Origin: Ignavibacteriales bacterium UBA1304
Lineage (GTDB): Bacteria; Bacteroidota; Ignavibacteria; Ignavibacteriales; Ignavibacteriaceae
Assembly: GCA_002307295.1 (NCBI GenBank)
Contig: DBTY01000012.1
Coordinates: 1-64,000, forward strand
Length of the DNA: 64,000 nucleotides
Direction: 5' to 3'
This document shows, in pieces, positions 63,168 through 64,000 of the stretch. A model generated the notes under the pieces. The model had not been told where the DNA came from and did no database searches. It saw nothing but the letters and a program-made list of their open reading frames with translations. Made by a program: the position numbers and the translations under genes. Every line of letters starts with the position of its first letter. The stretch's first letter is position 1.

Positions 63168-63793
63168 AAAATGTAAAATTGATTCTTGTAGACGATCATA
63201 AAATGGTAAGAGACGGATTATCCGCAGCGTTAAAAGGGGAGGAGCGATTTACTATAGTTGGCGAAGCGTCTGACGGTAAAGAAGCTGTGAGCATAGCTAA
63301 AACTTTGAAGCCGGATATTATAGTGATGGATATAAATATGCCGGTTTTAGACGGCGTTGAAGCCGCTCATGAAATTAGAAAATTTGACGCAGAAGTTAAA
63401 ATTCTCATCCTTACTATGCTGGAAGACGAACACTATATTTTTGACGCCCTTAACGCCAACATAGACGGATATTTATTTAAAATGGCGGGTATAGACGAGT
63501 TTATTGCCGCTTTGCATTTGCTTGCTAACGGCGAGACGTATTTTGATAAGAAAGTTACTAAAATTTTGGTCGATAAGCATAAACAAAAAGAGAATAAAGA
63601 GCACAAGCTTTCTGAAAGAGAAATTGAAATTCTTAGGTACATTGCTCAAGGCCTGACAAGCAAAGAAATTGGCGAAAAAATATTTATAAGTATTCACACG
63701 GTGCTTAAGCATCGGAAAAACATACTTAAAAAATTAAACATACACGGAACGGCAGAATTAGTTAAGTTTACTATCGAAAACAAAATATTCTAA
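63164..63793 (+). CDS. NarL/FixJ-type response regulator (LuxR helix-turn-helix)
   Basis: The protein is 209 residues. The receiver domain has Asp56 in IIVMDINMPVLDG, and the LuxR-type DNA-binding domain starts at HKLSEREIEILRYIAQGLTSKEIGEKIFISIHTVLKHRKNILKKL. Its ATG lies within ATGA that overlaps the stop of the REC-PAS-kinase, so these are a cognate pair. Targets are unknown; the upstream TonB receptor is one possibility. Confidence 0.95.
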   Translation: MKNVKLILVDDHKMVRDGLSAALKGEERFTIVGEASDGKEAVSIAKTLKPDIIVMDINMPVLDGVEAAHEIRKFDAEVKILILTMLEDEHYIFDALNANIDGYLFKMAGIDEFIAALHLLANGETYFDKKVTKILVDKHKQKENKEHKLSEREIEILRYIAQGLTSKEIGEKIFISIHTVLKHRKNILKKLNIHGTAELVKFTIENKIF

Positions 63794-63903
63794 AGTATAA
63801 CCAATCCTCAATATACCCACTTTTAGTACCTCAAAATACCCGTCAATGGCAATATCATTAAGCTCGCAATTTATAGAAATTTGCTTATGCGGAATTATAA
63901 AGT

Positions 63904-64000
63904 ATGATGAAGGAAATGAATAATATAAACTGTTCTGACCTTAGAAAAAAAATATCGTTAAAAGGAATAAAAATTCTAATAATTGACGATGATTCTGAAT
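63904..64000 (+). CDS. Start of a further receiver-domain protein, cut by window edge
   Basis: The frame from the ATG at 63904 (or 63907) encodes MMKEMNNINCSDLRKK, then ISLKGIKILIIDDDSE at the window end. KILIIDDDSE is the typical start of a receiver domain, with the acidic pair that binds Mg2+. The rest lies outside, so the domain partner is unknown. It continues the signalling run. Confidence 0.75.
   Translation, partial: MMKEMNNINCSDLRKKISLKGIKILIIDDDSE

Overview
The window looks like chromosome from a low-GC, Gram-negative bacterium of the Bacteroidota/Chlorobiota group, most likely an Ignavibacteria relative. The evidence is four exported proteins ending in the type IX secretion (T9SS) sorting domain with the NYPNPFNPST signature, a TonB-dependent receptor, exported proteins and lipoproteins throughout, and promoters of the Bacteroidota form TTG-N19/20-TAnnTTTn in front of tRNA-Leu, guaA, efp, cmk and a lipoprotein gene. 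No 16S rRNA is present, so this placement is an inference.

Layout. 1-105 holds the tail of an IS256-type transposase. 156-5332 encodes a Tat-exported DUF362 protein and two tandem beta-propeller proteins with 7 and 14 repeats, all T9SS clients. 5519-12765 holds an oxidoreductase, tRNA-Leu(UAA), an exported DUF5683-like protein, mtaB, and a cmk-ispH-rpsA run. 12922-16894 is a two-gene SIR2 + large helical protein operon, the best candidate for an undescribed (probably anti-phage) system. 17210-22800 is housekeeping: dnaX, msrC, lon, suhB. 22801-27003 is an unstable accessory stretch: an AraC regulator, its probable target SDR, a duplicated suhB 3' end, palindromic repeats and two AT-rich orphan genes. 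27004-34992 holds an acyl-CoA ligase, a DUF5009 membrane acyltransferase, a GH28 pectinase with an esterase lipoprotein, a Lys/Pro-repeat secreted protein and another T9SS client. 35136-48533 is housekeeping: AMP nucleosidase, phosphoesterase, RidA, MazG, PhoH, a LysM protein plus coiled-coil lipoprotein, the guaA-TPR-binding protein-radC operon, and efp-accB-accC-gcvH. 48736-55848 mixes a TPR histidine kinase, a PMT-type glycosyltransferase, DUF1003, an exported nitroreductase next to an aldo/keto reductase remnant, DinB, and a D-glutamate cyclase-like protein. 56318-64000 is a TonB receptor followed by a dense signalling run: response regulator, membrane histidine kinase, REC-PAS-kinase, NarL-type regulator and the start of another receiver protein.

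How the genes may work together. The GH28 enzyme, esterase and DUF5009 acyltransferase fit breakdown or modification of acetylated plant polysaccharide. The T9SS clients are probably anchored at or released from the cell surface. The 56-64 kb run probably senses conditions at the envelope and passes the signal through a two-component relay. Five copies of a 9-bp-stem palindrome and three copies of a second hairpin are scattered between genes. Several start codons are not ATG: TTG for lon and probably the TonB receptor, GTG for the phosphoesterase, and apparently ATT for radC.
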